Source: Candidatus Aerophobota bacterium (lineage in GTDB: Bacteria; Aerophobota; Aerophobia; Aerophobales; AE-B3A). Taken from it: a stretch of 6,247 nt of DNA. Position numbers and translations under genes: made by a program. The notes under the pieces are model-generated. The model searched no databases and was not told the origin of the DNA. It worked only from the letters and a program-made list of their open reading frames with translations. Shown piece after piece: positions 4,611 to 6,247 of the stretch. Location of the stretch: NCBI GenBank assembly GCA_030616535.1, contig JAUWXE010000061.1, positions 1 through 6,247 on the forward strand. The letters are read 5' to 3'. Position 1 is the stretch's first letter; each line of letters opens with the position of its first letter.

Positions 4611-5837
4611 TCAACTCCCCACCATATGTCCACATCCCATTAGATCCATAATAGCTCTGTTTAACTCAACTCCGGTAAGGTGTCCCAGACATCCGCAAGC
4701 AGTGGATATCTCGTCAAAGAATTCCACTTTATCCCGTCTGACCCCATTTCCATAAAATAAAACTGGCACTGGGTCGCTGCTGTGCCTCCTAAGAGAAAGA
4801 GGCGTACTATGATCAGCCGTTACGATAAGATAGACATTCTCCTGGCACAGAATCTGGACTAATCTATCTACTTTTTCAATCATCAAAAGCTTTCCCTCAA
4901 GGTTTCCATCATGGCTTGCATTATCCGCCCCCTTAACATGGACAAAGACAAAGTCAAATTCTTCCAGAGCCTGTCGAGCTGCCTTAGCTTTTGCCTCTAT
5001 GTCCGTATCTATTCTTCCTGTAGCTCCAGGAACTTTCAGAATTTCCATTCCTACATATTTGGCCACCCCTTTGTATAAAGCAGATCCAGATATGCAGCAG
5101 CTCCTGATTCCATATCTATCCTTTAAGGACTCCACTTTCTCATATACTCCCGCCCCCCGGGTAAGAATTATATTGGCCGGAAGCCGGCCTTCTTTTTCCC
5201 TTTGTTTGTTTAAAGGATGGAAAGAAAGAATGGACCTACTTTCTCTAACGACTTCATTTACAATCCTTGCCGTTCTTTTTGCTGCCTGGCTATTATTTTG
5301 AGCTCTTGACTCTAGGAGAGGTAGTGGCTCAGACGAATGGGGATCTGTATCAGAAACAGCCGGGGAAAGACCATCTCCCCGCAGAACCAACGTTCCCCTG
5401 TGTTCAGTTGAAGGAAGGAAAATCGCCTCCACCCCCTCTATCCTAATCCCCTGCAAGGATTTGGCAAGCTGGGCACCCTCATCCTTTAAACGACCTGCTC
5501 TCCTATCGATCACTCTAAGATTTTTGTCTACAGTAGCGAAGTTGCACCTGAAAGCTACATCACCGTGCTTTAACTCAAACCCTACTCCTAGGGCCTCAAA
5601 AGGACCTCTTCCTTTATAATAGACGGCAGGATCATATCCAAAAAGAGCCAGGTGTGCTGTATCACGTCCTGGGATAACTCCCCGGCCCAGTGTGCTCATC
5701 AAACCAGTAGAACCTTCTCTGGCTAGTTTATCAAGGACTGGCTTTCTGGCAAGCTGTAGAGGAGTTTTTCCATCTTTAGCTATCCGGTCTCCTAATCCAT
5801 CTACCACCACCAGTATAGCTTTCTTTTCCAGAGACAT
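4611..5837 (-). CDS. apgM: Phosphoglycerate mutase, cofactor-independent, archaeal type
   Basis: A 408-residue alkaline-phosphatase-superfamily enzyme of the ApgM branch, about the usual 400 residues. It interconverts 3- and 2-phosphoglycerate with divalent metals in the cytoplasm. Motifs in order: metal-binding Asp13 in VVVDGLGDR; the nucleophile region PGRDTAHLALFGYDP (56-70); YYKGRGPFEALGVG (73-86); HRGTLVLRG (146-154) and VSDTDPH (161-167) of the inserted domain; PGATGRIDTD (270-279); VKGADNASHDGN (301-312) and TADHSTP (340-346), which supply metal ligands; HSSDPVPVLFYG (352-363). Where many relatives have Ser before DTAH this protein has Arg58, leaving Thr60 as a candidate nucleophile. 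The start at 5837 gives the family N-terminus; AAGGA lies 12 nt upstream, rather far, with GAGAG touching the ATG. It has its own promoter. Related family members act on other phospho-compounds, so the substrate is well but not fully assured. Confidence 0.9.
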   Translation of the reverse strand: MSLEKKAILVVVDGLGDRIAKDGKTPLQLARKPVLDKLAREGSTGLMSTLGRGVIPGRDTAHLALFGYDPAVYYKGRGPFEALGVGFELKHGDVAFRCNFATVDKNLRVIDRRAGRLKDEGAQLAKSLQGIRIEGVEAIFLPSTEHRGTLVLRGDGLSPAVSDTDPHSSEPLPLLESRAQNNSQAAKRTARIVNEVVRESRSILSFHPLNKQREKEGRLPANIILTRGAGVYEKVESLKDRYGIRSCCISGSALYKGVAKYVGMEILKVPGATGRIDTDIEAKAKAARQALEEFDFVFVHVKGADNASHDGNLEGKLLMIEKVDRLVQILCQENVYLIVTADHSTPLSLRRHSSDPVPVLFYGNGVRRDKVEFFDEISTACGCLGHLTGVELNRAIMDLMGCGHMVGS

Positions 5838-5854
5838 CTCTCGGTACCATCCTT

Positions 5855-5883
5855 AAGATATTATATTGGATCTACCTTGTCAA
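5855..5883 (-). promoter_or_regulatory. Promoter of the phosphoglycerate mutase gene
   Basis: A perfect TTGACA (5878-5883) is followed after 17 nt by TATCTT (5855-5860) on the minus strand, giving a very short leader of roughly 11 nt. An exact TATAAT (5860-5865) overlaps it but lies only 12 nt from the TTGACA and has no other -35. Either could serve as the -10. Confidence 0.55.
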
Positions 5884-5884
5884 A

Positions 5885-6006
5885 TATCTCGGGACTCTTC
5901 CCCTCCGTCGCTGTCCTTGGTGAATCGTATTTCGTGAATCGTATCTTGGTTTCTTTTTTGGCTATTCACCATTCACTATCTACTATTCACTACAAGTCCC
6001 TCGATA
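5885..6006. repeat. MITE-like repeat with imperfect inverted ends
   Basis: The outer arms are 5885-5896 (TATCTCGGGACT) and 5995-6006 (AGTCCCTCGATA), which pair at 10 of 12 positions. Inside are a direct repeat GTGAATCGTAT at 5920-5930 and 5934-5944, and three copies of the complementary ATTCAC at 5964-5969, 5971-5976 and 5985-5990. GGTGAAT (5919-5925) pairs with ATTCACC (5964-5970). The whole can fold into a nested hairpin. It has no coding capacity and sits beside the mutase promoter. Its status as a genome-dispersed element is inferred from structure alone. Confidence 0.4.
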
Positions 6007-6125
6007 CGCGTATAAATCTCCTGAATACTGGTATAATATCGGTAGGTAGATCTAATACTTTACTAAGAATTAAGAATGAGATCCGATAGATAAAATGGCT
6101 AGCGTCGGCTGATATTCATTCCAAG
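6007..6125. other. Intergenic spacer downstream of SpoIID-domain gene
   Basis: This short AT-rich spacer separates the repeat from the SpoIID-domain gene. A plus-strand extended -10 (TGGTATAAT, 6029-6037) is present, but no -35 and no gene follows it. No terminator is evident after the SpoIID-domain stop. Confidence 0.3.
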
Positions 6126-6247
6126 CTAATAGCGTTGTTCTACAGTTGTGCCTGGATAATAAAACTGGAGGATTTCCCTGGTGCTGTAGCCTTTCTCAGC
6201 CATTCCCCTGACTCCCCACTGACACATCCCCACTCCATGGCCTGATC
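6126..6247 (-). CDS. SpoIID/LytB-domain protein, C-terminal end (partial)
   Basis: The last 39 codons of a minus-strand gene enter from the right edge and end in TAG at 6126-6128. They contain SGHGVGMCQWGVRGMAEKGY followed by REILQFYYPGT, the signature C-terminus of SpoIID/LytB proteins (GHGVGMSQWGA.GMA..G....IL..YYPGT). Family members are exported peptidoglycan lytic transglycosylases or their modulators. SpoIID itself acts in spore engulfment, but the domain is also common in non-sporulating bacteria. Cys replaces the more usual Ser, and Val the usual Ala, in this stretch. The frame ends shortly after the domain, as is normal. The start, signal peptide and length lie outside the window, so sporulation cannot be concluded. 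Confidence 0.85.
   Translation of the reverse strand, partial: SGHGVGMCQWGVRGMAEKGYSTREILQFYYPGTTVEQRY

Noticed and set aside
4999..5301. Plus-strand open frame of 100 codons
   Set aside because: It is antisense to the phosphoglycerate mutase, whose motifs are continuous through this stretch.
5919..5990. CRISPR-like array
   Set aside because: The repeated units are only 6-11 bases, irregularly spaced and in both orientations, with no spacers of constant length.
5877..6089. Plus-strand open frame of 70 codons
   Set aside because: It runs through the repeat-rich intergenic DNA and is created by the repeats; it has no Shine-Dalgarno site and no recognisable domain.

Overview
The window looks like chromosomal DNA from an anaerobic or deep-branching, moderately AT-rich bacterium. 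It has Shine-Dalgarno sites and sigma70-like promoters, plus a bacterial mix of genes: a SpoIID/LytB-domain protein, a DUF151 bifunctional nuclease, an archaeal-type (ApgM) phosphoglycerate mutase and a ParB/Srx-domain protein. I cannot name the genus. Five complete genes, one edge-truncated gene and at least two decayed genes are supported. All but one of the intact genes lie on the minus strand.

Layout, left to right. Positions 1-390 hold no intact gene, only short open frames that may be remnants. Positions 391-578 (minus) hold a small antitoxin-like gene split by a one-base frameshift. It starts 1 nt after a two-gene sugar operon read leftward: a ketose 3-epimerase-type TIM-barrel protein (1633-2481) followed with no gap by a zinc-dependent polyol/sugar dehydrogenase (580-1632). 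This operon has a good promoter (2561-2589) and a 16-bp perfect palindrome in its leader (2525-2540). Positions 2636-2762 hold the last 33 codons of a DUF72 (YecE-like) gene and its intrinsic terminator; the rest of that gene is gone or unrecognisable. A ParB/Srx-domain protein with a DUF4032-like C-terminal part is read rightward (3056-3919) from its own promoter (2987-3014).

The right half is minus strand: a DUF151 bifunctional nuclease gene (4027-4503), whose promoter overlaps a 23-bp perfect inverted repeat; an ApgM-type phosphoglycerate mutase (4611-5837) with its own promoter; an intergenic MITE-like repeat (about 5885-6006); and the last 39 codons of a SpoIID/LytB-domain gene running off the right edge.

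Functionally, the epimerase and dehydrogenase probably act in sequence on a free ketose/polyol. The phosphoglycerate mutase serves central glycolysis/gluconeogenesis. The ParB-like protein and the nuclease are regulatory or nucleic-acid-linked proteins of less certain role. The most unusual points are the two operator-like palindromes, the Arg at the usual catalytic Ser position of the mutase, the ParB/DUF4032-like protein, and the concentration of decayed genes around the sugar operon.
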